Source of the DNA: Acinetobacter populi
GTDB taxonomy: Bacteria; Pseudomonadota; Gammaproteobacteria; Pseudomonadales; Moraxellaceae
NCBI RefSeq assembly: GCF_002174125.1
Contig: NZ_NEXX01000001.1
Coordinates: 1 to 64,000 of the forward strand
Direction of reading: 5' to 3'
Length of the DNA: 64,000 nt
Part shown: positions 1 through 9,068 of the stretch, one piece after another
Layout of the letters: each line of letters opens with the position of its first letter
Position numbering within the stretch: the stretch's first letter is position 1
Translations under genes and position numbers: made by a program
Notes under the pieces: model-generated
Databases searched by the model: none
Told to the model about the DNA's origin: nothing
Seen by the model: only the letters and a program-made list of their open reading frames with translations

Positions 1-1283
1 AGCTGATTCGCTAATGTTGGTTCTACACTCCAGTTACCATCAGCATCTGCTGTCGCTGTGCCTAACACATTACCATCAGTATCTTTTAAGGTAATCAGCG
101 CATTTGACTCTGCTCCTGTACCATTGACTGTTGGGGTACGGTCATTGGTATAGCCACCTGCTGTAATTACTCCGGTGACAAACTCAACATCATCAATCAC
201 TTCTGTAATCGCCAGTTGGGTTGGTGCTGTGGTATCTACAATCACCACGATCGGATCACTTGGTGCACTTTCGTTGCCCGCTGGATCTGTCACGGTATAA
301 GTGATGTCATGCTCACCTTCCGGTAACGGATTTACTGGGGTCAATGTACCTGTTTCTGGATCATAAACTGATTCGACTTCTTCTCCATCAACATACAATG
401 TTGGGGTATCTTCGCCAACATCACCAATCACAATACCTGGTGTCGTGTCATCTGTTGATGTACCACCTGGGAAGGTACCTTGTTCGCTACCTTCATTATC
501 TACAAAGCCTTCCGGTGTAGATGGTTTATCCGGTGCTGTGGTATCTACAATCACCACGATCGGATCACTTGGTGCACTTTCGTTGCCCGCTGGATCTGTC
601 ACGGTATAAGTGATGTCATGCTCACCTTCCGGTAACGGATTTACTGGGGTCAATGTACCTGTTTCTGGATCATAAACTGATTCGACTTCTTCTCCATCAA
701 CATACAATGTTGGGGTATCTTCGCCAACATCACCAATCACAATACCTGGTGTCGTGTCATCTGTTGATGTACCACCTGGGAAGGCACCTTGTTCGTTACC
801 TTCATTATCTACAAAGCCTTCCGGTGTAGATGGTTTATCCGGTGGAGTCGTATCTTTAGCAAAATGATGATTATCATTATCTAGTAATTTTAAAGCCGCT
901 ACTGTTGCTAAAGGTGCAAGTGCCCATAATGGACTTATACCATCATGATAAAGTAAGGGCTCTATATTATCGATATAACCATAAACTGCGTTATCTAGCA
1001 AAGCCCCACTTTGATCAGTAAATTGAGCCCAAATCAGCTTATGGTTATCATCTTCGAGAACAAGACTATTATTTGATCCCTCATTGAAAAAGTTAACAAT
1101 TATTATTGTTTCGCCAGATTTCAGAATAATAACTGCACTATTTCCATCTCTTTTTATTTCTAAAACATCATCTGGATTAATCTTTAATATAATTACTGAA
1201 TCTTCATTCAAAGATACAGTATTCCCTTGTACTTCTTCTAAAGTTTTATGAGTATCTTTAGAAACAACTTTTATTTCTGCCAT
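1..1283 (-). CDS. Bap-like giant adhesin, N-terminal part (runs off the left edge)
   Basis: The reading frame is open from the ATG at 1283 to the window edge, so only the first ~427 residues are present. The start MAEIKVVSKDTHKTLEEVQG and the first ~140 residues resemble the BapA/Bap/LapF prefix domain found at the N-terminus of giant type I-secreted adhesins, with a hydrophobic stretch (PLWALAPLATVAAL) near its end. Two ~103-residue repeats then follow (VTDPAGNESAPSDP, GIVIGDVGEDTPTLYVDGEE), and after them an Ig-like Bap module (TNDRTPTVNGTGAESNALITL). The protein should be secreted and act at the cell surface in biofilm formation. The adjacent HlyD/ABC/TolC operon on the same strand is its obvious exporter. 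The C-terminal secretion signal is outside the window. Family assignment is confident; ligand unknown. Confidence 0.88.
   Translation of the reverse strand, partial: MAEIKVVSKDTHKTLEEVQGNTVSLNEDSVIILKINPDDVLEIKRDGNSAVIILKSGETIIIVNFFNEGSNNSLVLEDDNHKLIWAQFTDQSGALLDNAVYGYIDNIEPLLYHDGISPLWALAPLATVAALKLLDNDNHHFAKDTTPPDKPSTPEGFVDNEGNEQGAFPGGTSTDDTTPGIVIGDVGEDTPTLYVDGEEVESVYDPETGTLTPVNPLPEGEHDITYTVTDPAGNESAPSDPIVVIVDTTAPDKPSTPEGFVDNEGSEQGTFPGGTSTDDTTPGIVIGDVGEDTPTLYVDGEEVESVYDPETGTLTPVNPLPEGEHDITYTVTDPAGNESAPSDPIVVIVDTTAPTQLAITEVIDDVEFVTGVITAGGYTNDRTPTVNGTGAESNALITLKDTDGNVLGTATADADGNWSVEPTLANQ
223..840 (-). repeat. Two near-identical 309-bp tandem repeats inside the adhesin gene
   Basis: Positions 223-531 and 532-840 are direct copies with a period of 309 bp (103 codons). 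I see only a couple of single-base differences, near the right end of each copy (ggtacct/ggcacct and cgctac/cgttac). They encode consecutive adhesin repeat domains. Near identity at DNA level implies recent duplication or gene conversion, so copy number may differ between strains or collapse in assemblies. Confidence 0.92.
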
Positions 1284-1692
1284 ACCGACCTCTTAATTGG
1301 ATATTTATCCATCAAAAATAAATTTTTTAAGCTTTAATTTAAGGTTCACTCCATGACAAAGATAAATAAAACAAATACCCAATTCAATGAAAAAATAACA
1401 ACTTCATCACATATATTAAGAACAAAAATGTATAACGTTGAATAGTCACTTTTAAAATAAGATTAAGTTATTGTTTATAAATGTTTTTATTAAAAAACTA
1501 ATTTTAAGGGTAAATTGAAATACTTATCAGAGAATACTTATTTTTAATAAAAATTTTAAATATATGTTTTAAATAATTGCAATATTAAAAACACATTATA
1601 AAACTATATTCTAAATCCAAACCAACAAATTATAATAATATAAAACCCCAATAACTGGGGTTTTATTATATAAGTTAATCTATATAGTTATA
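1284..1692. other. AT-rich spacer between adhesin and secretion operon
   Basis: About 410 bp without a credible ORF. It must hold the promoter of the adhesin gene (minus strand) and contains the terminator of the secretion operon at its right end. The base composition is extremely AT-rich, with no other structure that I recognise. Confidence 0.6.
1642..1664 (-). terminator. Rho-independent terminator after the secretion operon
   Basis: Perfect 9-bp stem AAAACCCCA / TGGGGTTTT with a 5-nt loop (1651-1655), 29 bp beyond the stop codon of the HlyD-family gene. A-rich and T-rich arms allow action in both directions. It separates the exporter operon from the adhesin gene. Confidence 0.85.
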
Positions 1693-2883
1693 TTATCGCT
1701 CACGCAAAGCCTCTTTTGCTTTATTAAATGGTTTAAGCAAGTAATCAAGTATCGTTTTTTGTCCTGTACGGATATCAACAGTTGCAACCATACCTGGTGT
1801 AATATTAAATGCTATACCTTCTTTATTATATAATTTATCAGAATCTGTACGGATATATACCCGATAGTAAAATTGGTCCTGTTTTACTTCATCACGGATT
1901 GTATCTGGTGAAATCACAGTGACTTTACCTTTTAAACCACCATAAATTGAGTAGTCATAGGCACTAATTTTTACTAAAGCTTCCTGACCTGGATGAATAA
2001 AGGCAATATCTCTTGGAGATATCCTTGCTTCTATTAGCAATTGCTCATCAAGTGGCACAATCGTCAAGAGTTTACCATTCTGAGGAACAACACCACCCAC
2101 TGTAGTCACCGCAATCTCTTTAACAATACCTCGAACAGGGGCTTTAAAAACGGTTCTGCTTAATGTATCTGAACGTCCTTTCACAATTTGTTGTTGTTGA
2201 CCAATATCAGTATTTGCTCTGGAAAGCTGCTCTCTAGCATCAACATAATATTTATTACGTGCATCATTTATTTGATTTCTTAAATCATTTGCTGAACGCT
2301 TCAATCTCAACACTTCAACTTCACTTGCTGCACCTTTTGCAACAAGTGGTTCTGTCATTGCCAATTCTTGCTCAACCAAACGCAATGCTTGTTGTAGACC
2401 CGATATGGTTTCTTGCAAATTGAAACGACGAGAATTATAGAGTCTTGTTTCCTCCTGAACCAAATTCGGATGCTGTTTCACAGCATCAGGAAAAACCAAT
2501 GCTGTACCATTTACTTCCGCTGTTAATCGTGCAGCAGTTGCCTGAGCAGACAATAAAAGTGACTCCGACTCACCTACATTTGACGCAAAACGAGTTGGAT
2601 CAAGTTGTGCCAGAACTTCACCTTTTTCAACAATATCGCCTTCATTTACGTACAAGTTGGTTAAAATACCACCATCAAGTGACTGAATAGTTTGCTCTTT
2701 AGAAGAAGGGATCACTTTACCCGTCCCAGTGGAAACCTCCTCAAGTTGAAATAACCATGCCCATAAAAGTAGCGTAAGCAGGCCTATTCCAATTAGCCAT
2801 ATCACCAGACTTGCACGAGGTAATGATGGTTCTTGGTAGGAGGTATGATTCGAGTGTTTTGGCATTTTTAATTTTTCACTCAT
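1693..2883 (-). CDS. HlyD-family type I secretion periplasmic adaptor (LapC-like)
   Basis: This 396-residue protein links the inner-membrane ABC exporter to the TolC-like channel in a type I secretion system. It has a short cytoplasmic N-terminus, one membrane helix (SLVIWLIGIGLLTLLLWAW, about residues 25-44), a lipoyl/barrel-sandwich half (GTGKVIPSSKEQTIQSLDGG and later FKAPVRGIVKEI), a coiled-coil hairpin at ~100-230 and a C-terminal beta domain with the family motif GMVATVDIRTG and ending near TILDYLLKP. Length is normal for the family. Its start overlaps the stop of the ABC gene by 4 bp, so the two are translationally coupled. The substrate is most likely the Bap-like adhesin next door. 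Confidence 0.9.
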   Translation of the reverse strand: MSEKLKMPKHSNHTSYQEPSLPRASLVIWLIGIGLLTLLLWAWLFQLEEVSTGTGKVIPSSKEQTIQSLDGGILTNLYVNEGDIVEKGEVLAQLDPTRFASNVGESESLLLSAQATAARLTAEVNGTALVFPDAVKQHPNLVQEETRLYNSRRFNLQETISGLQQALRLVEQELAMTEPLVAKGAASEVEVLRLKRSANDLRNQINDARNKYYVDAREQLSRANTDIGQQQQIVKGRSDTLSRTVFKAPVRGIVKEIAVTTVGGVVPQNGKLLTIVPLDEQLLIEARISPRDIAFIHPGQEALVKISAYDYSIYGGLKGKVTVISPDTIRDEVKQDQFYYRVYIRTDSDKLYNKEGIAFNITPGMVATVDIRTGQKTILDYLLKPFNKAKEALRER

Positions 2884-5018
2884 GGATTCTCTCCCGTTTG
2901 AGACTGTTTAGGAATTGTGGGCTGACTAAGTACCTGATCCCTAGGACCATCCATGACAATTTGGCCATCATTAATAACAATAATACGATCTACTAGTTCA
3001 AGCACAGCACGCCGATGTGTTGCTACCACCAATGTCCGGTGCCCCAACCATTGTTTTAGATTATCAATTAATTGCTTTTCTGAAACGTCATCGATAGAGG
3101 CTGTTGGCTCATCAAGTAATAAGATATTAGGTTGACGAATTAATAATCGTGCAAGTAATAATGCCTGTCGTTGCCCACCAGAAAAACCTATCCCACCTTC
3201 GAGAATCAGATGATCCAGTCCTTCTTTCTTTTCTTCCACAAAACTTAAAGCACCCGTGAACTTAAGCACATTGATCACCTCCTCATCACTAGCCAAAGGT
3301 GCACCCAAGGTTATATTTTCACGAATTGTGCCATAAAATAGATGGGCGTTTTGATTCAAGAGTGCCATATCACGACGAACATCAGCAAGATCAATTAAGG
3401 AAAGATCAAGTCCATCAAGATTAATTTTCCCTTTCAACGGAAACTGCATTCCCGAAAGCAACTGCAATAGTGTAGTTTTACCTGCACCATTTCGACCTAA
3501 AATAGCAATTTTCTCGCCTGCTTTGATTTTTAGTTTCGAAATAATCAAAGTAGGCTTGGTATCCTCTTCACTATATTGAAAGGCCACACCTTTTAGCTCA
3601 TAGTCACCATTAATCGCTGGCTTATGAATCAAATGACTATGATCAGGCTGATCAACAGATTTGCGCATTAATTCATCAAGACTATTTTTTGCAACTTTTG
3701 CTTGTTGGAATCGGCCTAATACGCCTGTTATTTGTGAAATTGGTGCCAACATACGTGAAGATAAAATTGAACAAGCAACCAATGCCCCTGTAGTCATATC
3801 ACCCTTAATAACCGCAAAACATCCCACTAAAACTACAATGGCATAAGTAAGACCCTGTATTTTCTGTGTCCACGCAGTAAGTATTCCTACAATCTTACGT
3901 TGCTGCATACTAATATCAGCAGACACTTCATTCATGTGGTTCCATTGATTTTGAAAACGGGATTCTGCTCGCAACAATTTAATGTCCTCGATTCCCTGCA
4001 CTGCTTCAACCAAAATAGCATTCCGTATTGAAGATTCGCGCATTCCTTCTTGTGCAAGTTTTGCCAGTTGTTTTTGTACCAACAATCCCGGAATAATCAT
4101 TAATGGCACAACAAACACCATAACCCAGAACAGATTTCCACCAATCAACCAGAAAATTGCCAAGAACAAGAAGAAAAAAGGTAAATCTGCAAGCACCCCA
4201 ATTGTTGTTGATGTTACCAACTCTCTGACGCCTTCAAGTTCACGAATTTGTGAAATAAATGTTCCTGTAGATTTTGAACGTTCATTATTCTTAATTCTTA
4301 GAGCATGGCCAAAAACACGATCAGAAATGCGTAAATCTGCACGCTTACCAATAATATCTGAGAGATAAATTCTAGATACACGTAATACAAATTCAAAAAT
4401 TGCAGCAATCAATACGCCGCCAGCCAGTACCCATAATGTTGGAATCGACTGAGATGGAATGACCCGGTCATATACCTGCATGGAAAAAATAATCGTTGCA
4501 ATTGCCAGTACATTGGCAATCAGAGAAGCGAACATAATATCGATATATCGTCGCCAATCTCTCAAGACAATCGACCAAAACCAGCTTTGCTGATAAGGCT
4601 TGATATATTCATCAACCCTTGCATCAGGAATAGAAGATTCCGGACGCAAAATATAAACCTGAAGAATCAAATCATGAAGTGTTTCAACATTATAGACTTG
4701 AGATAAACCATGCTCACCAGCAAATTGAATACTGATATTGCCCGATGTATCAGCCTTATCAATGACACCAACCTGTCCATCTTGAAATTCTACAATCACC
4801 GGAAGTCGCCATGGATTTAATACATCCTTGGTATATGCGACTTTCCTGAAACTTAAACCAATCTGACGACACATGAGCAGCATGACATCATCAACACTTT
4901 GATTTTTGTTCCAATCCAATTGTAAACGAATACGCTCTTCCGATGGTTCAATACGATAATGTTTGGCAATCGTGACTACGGCTTGCAACCAGGGTTGATA
5001 ATTAAATGATGGGGTCAT
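2880..5018 (-). CDS. Type I secretion ABC transporter, LapB-like with C39-like domain
   Basis: 712 residues in the canonical order: N-terminal C39-like domain (~1-125) without an evident catalytic Cys motif, six membrane helices (~150-430), and a C-terminal nucleotide-binding domain. Visible motifs are Walker A GRNGAGKTT, signature FSGGQRQ and Walker B ILLLDEPTAS, followed by the H-loop region VVATHR. Degenerate C39 domains of this kind bind but do not cleave RTX-adhesin substrates. It lies between the TolC-like gene (4-bp ATGA overlap) and the HlyD gene (4-bp overlap), forming a tight three-gene exporter operon that probably exports the Bap-like protein. Confidence 0.92.
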   Translation of the reverse strand: MTPSFNYQPWLQAVVTIAKHYRIEPSEERIRLQLDWNKNQSVDDVMLLMCRQIGLSFRKVAYTKDVLNPWRLPVIVEFQDGQVGVIDKADTSGNISIQFAGEHGLSQVYNVETLHDLILQVYILRPESSIPDARVDEYIKPYQQSWFWSIVLRDWRRYIDIMFASLIANVLAIATIIFSMQVYDRVIPSQSIPTLWVLAGGVLIAAIFEFVLRVSRIYLSDIIGKRADLRISDRVFGHALRIKNNERSKSTGTFISQIRELEGVRELVTSTTIGVLADLPFFFLFLAIFWLIGGNLFWVMVFVVPLMIIPGLLVQKQLAKLAQEGMRESSIRNAILVEAVQGIEDIKLLRAESRFQNQWNHMNEVSADISMQQRKIVGILTAWTQKIQGLTYAIVVLVGCFAVIKGDMTTGALVACSILSSRMLAPISQITGVLGRFQQAKVAKNSLDELMRKSVDQPDHSHLIHKPAINGDYELKGVAFQYSEEDTKPTLIISKLKIKAGEKIAILGRNGAGKTTLLQLLSGMQFPLKGKINLDGLDLSLIDLADVRRDMALLNQNAHLFYGTIRENITLGAPLASDEEVINVLKFTGALSFVEEKKEGLDHLILEGGIGFSGGQRQALLLARLLIRQPNILLLDEPTASIDDVSEKQLIDNLKQWLGHRTLVVATHRRAVLELVDRIIVINDGQIVMDGPRDQVLSQPTIPKQSQTGENP

Positions 5019-6544
5019 GGCTGCACCTCGAATCCCTGAATTGACATATTGTTAAGGTTATAAACCTGACGTGAACGTCCTGTTATACTGATATATTGTA
5101 TTAGGCTGTTATAAATATCATATCTGGCATTTTCAAATTCACTGTTGGCAGAGTGAATCGCCATTTCTGCAGTTAATAAGTCCAGAATAGAGCGAGTACC
5201 TAATTTATATTGTTCCTGATACAACTCACGGGTTTTTACTGTGGTCATTTGTCTAGCGTTTAAAACCCTCATTTGAAGTTGTTTATTATCGATTAGTTCA
5301 CGGGTAGTTCGTGTTTGTGCCAAAATATCTAGATAAGCAGCATTCACTTTTGCTTTTGCAGCTTCTTCTGCATAACTAGCAGAACGTGCCTGCGCTGCAA
5401 TAGAACCACCCTGATAGAAATTACTGGATGCTTCAAGCATCACTGAACTATATAAACCATTATCTTTGTTGTTATTTGGATTCACGCCATTAACCGCCTG
5501 ATTTAGAGAACCCTTTACAGAAACTGTTGGATAACGGCTTAAAGTTGTTTGCTTTTTTTGAGACTTGGCAACTTCAACGGAAGCCTGTGCAACCAACATC
5601 TGTGGAATAATATTAAATTTTGGTTCTTCATAAAGATCAGAAAGAATTGCCAGATTCTGAGGAATTTCCCATGCTTTACTTTCCACCTCAAAGCCAAGCA
5701 AAGTACGTAAATGTTGTTGGTATTGACGCAATAATGATTGTTGGGCAATTAGACTTGATTGTGCCGATTCAAGATAAGATTGTGCCTGAATTGGATCGGA
5801 CTGACTACTGATACCGGCCCTTGCACGCAAATTGGCAATGGATAAAATATATTGAATTCCTTCGATTTGCTGCTCAGCAATTTGGACATTTTGTTTATAA
5901 CGCTCAATATTAATAATCGAAGATGCCACATCATATGCAATATTATCTATCGCGACCAGAACATTTGCCTGTTCTACCTGCAACTGTGCTTCTTGAACAG
6001 ATACACTTGATTTAACTTTGCCAAAATCGTAAAGCATCTGAGTCGCAGTTAAACCAATTAATTGGCGTCCCCTCTCCCCACTAGTGAAATCACCTGTGGT
6101 AATTCCGCCTGAAAGCTGAGGATAATAGCCAGCCTTTGCCACATCAATATTGGCATTTTGTGCAGCCAAAGAAGCTATTGTTTGCCCAATATCTGGACTA
6201 CGCTGTATAGCAATTTTAATCGCATCAACCAGACTGATTTTTCCCGGCAGTGCAACTGTAGAATCAGAATAATCAGATGGTTGCGAAGTCGCCCCTACAA
6301 CTGGTAATTCCTGAACTTTGCTTTGATCGAATTCAAAATCACTCAATTGTTGCAGTTGAACAGTCTTATAACGATCATCCGATGGTGGTGCCAATAAGCG
6401 CGCTACCTTTTCTTTATAAGTTAAAGTCGATTCGTTTGCATACGTTGTGGGCAGGTATAATATAGAGATACAAACCGAAAAAGAAAGACAAAAAAACTTT
6501 TTCTGATTCTTATCTGTCGATCCTTTAAAAGAATACAATTTCAT
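5015..6544 (-). CDS. TolC-family outer-membrane channel of the type I secretion system
   Basis: 509 residues. The N-terminus has a lysine-rich start and a hydrophobic segment (FFCLSFSVCISILYLPTTYA), a plausible signal peptide of ~36 residues. Two TolC/OEP repeats follow, recognisable by ISLVDAIKIAIQRSPDIGQT and the conserved YDFGKVKSSV and LYQEQYKLGTRSILDLLTAE stretches. It is the first gene of the exporter operon, and the ~545-bp AT-rich region upstream should carry the promoter. Its role is the outer-membrane exit duct (LapE-like). Confidence 0.9.
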   Translation of the reverse strand: MKLYSFKGSTDKNQKKFFCLSFSVCISILYLPTTYANESTLTYKEKVARLLAPPSDDRYKTVQLQQLSDFEFDQSKVQELPVVGATSQPSDYSDSTVALPGKISLVDAIKIAIQRSPDIGQTIASLAAQNANIDVAKAGYYPQLSGGITTGDFTSGERGRQLIGLTATQMLYDFGKVKSSVSVQEAQLQVEQANVLVAIDNIAYDVASSIINIERYKQNVQIAEQQIEGIQYILSIANLRARAGISSQSDPIQAQSYLESAQSSLIAQQSLLRQYQQHLRTLLGFEVESKAWEIPQNLAILSDLYEEPKFNIIPQMLVAQASVEVAKSQKKQTTLSRYPTVSVKGSLNQAVNGVNPNNNKDNGLYSSVMLEASSNFYQGGSIAAQARSASYAEEAAKAKVNAAYLDILAQTRTTRELIDNKQLQMRVLNARQMTTVKTRELYQEQYKLGTRSILDLLTAEMAIHSANSEFENARYDIYNSLIQYISITGRSRQVYNLNNMSIQGFEVQP

Positions 6545-7090
6545 TCAGCCACTTAACCCATATCAAATGTTATAAGAAATATATTTTTGCCTATAAATAT
6601 TATTAATTTAAAATGTATACTTAGGCACAAAATATGCTGACAATGATAAACTTAAGACAGCTTTTATCATTATATTATTTACTTTACAAAAATTAAAACA
6701 TTGAATTTATTAATCTTTTAAAATAAAAATAAAAAAATATGTTTTATTCACTATTAATATTTAAAACACAGTTTAATGATAAAAACTCTTATTGTTTCCT
6801 TTACCGAAAAAATACAATGTTAAATTTATTGACACAATATAGAACAAAGCAAAATATTAAGTTTAGGTACAATACTGACATTGTCACTATTAAAAGATAA
6901 TAAACCATAATATTTGTGAGTAATGAAAAATAGTAAAACCTAAATGGATTAGCTATCGGTAAACAAATTCATTTGACTTAATATCAGTGAATTATCCACA
7001 TTAAAACAAGACTTAGTTTGTCGAAATATGCCGAAAACAAAAAAGCCCACTTTTGCAGTGGGCTTTATGTTGCTGATTTAACAGCGATAT
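6545..7090. other. AT-rich upstream region of the secretion operon
   Basis: About 545 bp with no supportable ORF. It should contain the promoter of the minus-strand TolC/ABC/HlyD operon. Near the right end is the terminator at 7042-7066. The very high A+T content could suit H-NS-type silencing, but that is inference. Confidence 0.5.
7042..7066 (-). terminator. Terminator, probably the original tRNA-Val terminator
   Basis: Perfect 9-bp stem AAAGCCCAC / GTGGGCTTT with a 7-nt loop (7051-7057) and flanking A/T runs. It lies 25 bp beyond the tRNA 3' fragment at 7091-7141, in the orientation of the tRNA gene. Before island insertion it would have followed tRNA-Val directly. Confidence 0.8.
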
Positions 7091-7141
7091 TTGGTAGGCA
7101 TATCCAGACTCGAACTGGAGACCTCTACGATGTCAACGTAG
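7091..7141. repeat. Left attachment site: 51-bp duplicate of the tRNA-Val 3' part
   Basis: Identical over 51 bp to 44184-44234, which is the 3' portion (anticodon stem-loop through CCA) of the intact tRNA-Val gene. Identity stops at 7142, where the tRNA sequence is replaced by island sequence. This is the classic footprint of tyrosine-integrase insertion into a tRNA 3' end, so it marks the distal boundary of the island. Confidence 0.92.
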
Positions 7142-7506
7142 TTTTAATGCTTTAACTTCAATAGGTTAAACTCAATTGATGTCTATTTGGTGCTAATAAT
7201 TATTATGTAACTAATTATTTCTCCATGAAATTAAAAATCTTAATGAATATAACAATTCTTCTAGTATGCACCTAACAAACCTAGATTTCCATGTAATCTT
7301 TCCAACTCTCATATTTCAAGCTATTCCGTATTATGGGGAAAATATGATTAGATATGGGTATCAAGATAAATTTAATGAATTGTATGCAAAATCAACAACT
7401 ATCTGAACCCCCATTCCTACCTAAGTTGGACAATTTTGATTGTAAATCACTTAATAGTGTGTACCAAAAATGATACAATTTCTTTATCCAAATATGAGTT
7501 TGGCTA
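7142..7506. other. Non-coding island edge
   Basis: About 365 bp between the attachment site and the first toxin gene. Short ORFs here overlap the following gene antisense and look spurious. The toxin-antitoxin promoter is presumably just left of 7507 (a TATGAG/GATACAAT-like stretch near 7470-7500). Nothing else is recognisable. Confidence 0.45.
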
Positions 7507-7827
7507 ATGTATGAACTTCCAATAGAACCTACATTAATTGTCTTATTTTTCAAGAGTGAAGCTGGCAATGAACCTGTACGAGATTGGTTAAAAAACATGC
7601 CTGCTATTGATAAAAAGACAATAGGAACTGATATTAAGACGATACAGTTTGGATTCCCGATTGGAATGCCCCTTGTTCGTAAGATGGATGCTAACTTATG
7701 GAAAATACGAAGCCATATTTCTAATGGGATAGCACGTATATTTTTTACGGTGGATGGTAATTTTATGGTTCTATTTCATGGTTTTATCAAAAAAGTCAAT
7801 CCACTCCAAAATCTGATTTGGAATTAA
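7507..7827 (+). CDS. RelE/HigB-type (phage Gp49-like, DUF891) toxin, C-terminus frameshifted
   Basis: 106 residues of a Gp49-like RelE-superfamily mRNA interferase: MYELPIEPTLIVLFFKSEAG, then EPVRDWLKNM, GIARIFFTVDGNFMVLFHGF. The usual tail of this family (K-K-S/T-Q-K-T-P ... L-A-K-x-R) is absent in frame. It reappears in the +1 frame directly after an A6 run (7789-7794), as KKSQSTPKSDLELSKQRSKQ, and that frame runs to a stop at 7875-7877, overlapping the antitoxin start. One missing A therefore replaces the last ~26 residues with VNPLQNLIWN. The toxin may be dead, altered, or restored by slippage. It pairs with the HTH antitoxin downstream. Confidence 0.8.
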   Translation: MYELPIEPTLIVLFFKSEAGNEPVRDWLKNMPAIDKKTIGTDIKTIQFGFPIGMPLVRKMDANLWKIRSHISNGIARIFFTVDGNFMVLFHGFIKKVNPLQNLIWN

Positions 7828-7869
7828 GTAAACAAAGGTCAAAGCAATTCAAGAACATGAGGATGCGCC

Positions 7870-8157
7870 ATGATTAACGACAATATTCATCTTGGAAGTA
7901 ATTTTGATGACTTCTTGGAGGAAGAAGGACTTTTAGATGAATCAACTGCTATTGCAATTAAGAGAGTTTTGGCGTGGCAAATATCAGAAGCAATGAAAGT
8001 CCAAAAAATCTCCAAAACAGAAATGGCAAGTAAGATGCATACTAGCCGTGCATCATTGAATAGACTGTTAGATGAGTCGGATACAAGTTTAACTCTTACA
8101 ACACTTGCAAGGGCAGCAACAGCACTTGGTAAGAAGATAAATATATGTTTAGCTTAA
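7870..8157 (+). CDS. HigA-type XRE-family antitoxin
   Basis: 95-residue helix-turn-helix protein. The C-terminal half carries the XRE fold (ISKTEMASKMHTSRASLNRL followed by LTLTTLARAATALGKKINI). The acidic N-terminus (FDDFLEEEGLLDESTA) is typical for the antitoxin partner of Gp49-like toxins. It should neutralise the upstream toxin and repress the operon. In the ancestral reading frame the toxin gene would have overlapped its start. The gene itself appears intact. Confidence 0.82.
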   Translation: MINDNIHLGSNFDDFLEEEGLLDESTAIAIKRVLAWQISEAMKVQKISKTEMASKMHTSRASLNRLLDESDTSLTLTTLARAATALGKKINICLA

Positions 8158-8321
8158 TGCAACAACATAGATATTTTATATCCAAGTAAAATAAGAACAG
8201 GTGTTCAGCTATAAATGAGAATAGCTGTTCATTTAAATAAGAATACACAAATTGTATCAGAGAAGCCTTTTATTCCATCCACACAGGCAATGAGGACAAA
8301 CAACAATAGTGACTTATAGGA

Positions 8322-8826
8322 CTGATCAAGCAATTTTGGCTAGAGTCAGGTGGAATCTACAGTTATCGCAAGATTCAGTGTGATTTAAAAGATATTAGTG
8401 AAAACTGTGGAATTAATCGAATCTATCGCCTCATGAAAGCCAATGGGCTTAAATCACAGCTAGGCTATCGTAGACCATGAGCTTCTACTGGAACTCCAGC
8501 TATTGTTGCTGCCAATACTCCACTCCAAATCGGCAATTTAAAGCGTTAGTGATCCGATGCGATAATGGCCCCAAGTTTATCAGTCACGAATTTGTACGCT
8601 AGGCTACTGAGCATGGTATTCATATTAAATATATTCAACCGGGTAAGCCACAGCAAAATGCGTATATTGAACGATATAATCGAACTATACGTTATAGTTG
8701 GCTGAGCAAGCATTTGTTTGATACGTTAGAAGAAGTTCAGGATTACGGAACGGATTGGCTGTGGCATTACAATCATGAAAGACCACACCAAGCTAACAAA
8801 GGAAAGCCTCCTCTACTGGCTACTTA
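8322..8826 (+). pseudogene. IS3-family transposase OrfB remnant
   Basis: Recognisable OrfB blocks in broken frames: LIKQFWLESGGIYSYRKIQ and NRIYRLMKANGLKSQLGYRRP end at an in-frame stop near 8480. After an internal deletion come the DDE-domain parts (IRCDNGPKFISHEF, another stop, then HIKYIQPGKPQQNAYIERYN and a C-terminal HYNHERPHQANKGKPPLL). The catalytic D and E contexts are still visible, but the first D region is missing. No intact ends or OrfA are apparent. A dead insertion sequence, probably IS3/IS51 group. Confidence 0.85.
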
Positions 8827-8983
8827 ACACCTACTTTTAACTTCGGTTATTTATGGGAGGATTACCTGGTTTTATAGAAATTGGGGATTTAGAATAGCAA
8901 AAAGTATCGATGGCTTAGTCACTATTTCAATATTTTTGTGAAAAAGCCAAATCTCTATATGCCACCTTTCTTCAGGCAACAAA

Positions 8984-9007
8984 AAAGCCCGCAGTTATGC
9001 GGGCTTT
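8984..9007 (-). terminator. Terminator downstream of the second HigBA pair
   Basis: Perfect 10-bp stem AAAGCCCGCA / TGCGGGCTTT with a GTTA loop at 8994-8997, with A-runs that become U-runs on the minus strand. It lies ~60 bp past the stop of the minus-strand HTH gene. Confidence 0.82.
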
Positions 9008-9068
9008 AAACAGAATTTTTCACGATAGAAAAAAGGCATCATAAATGAGGAATAGAATGCAACTACTA

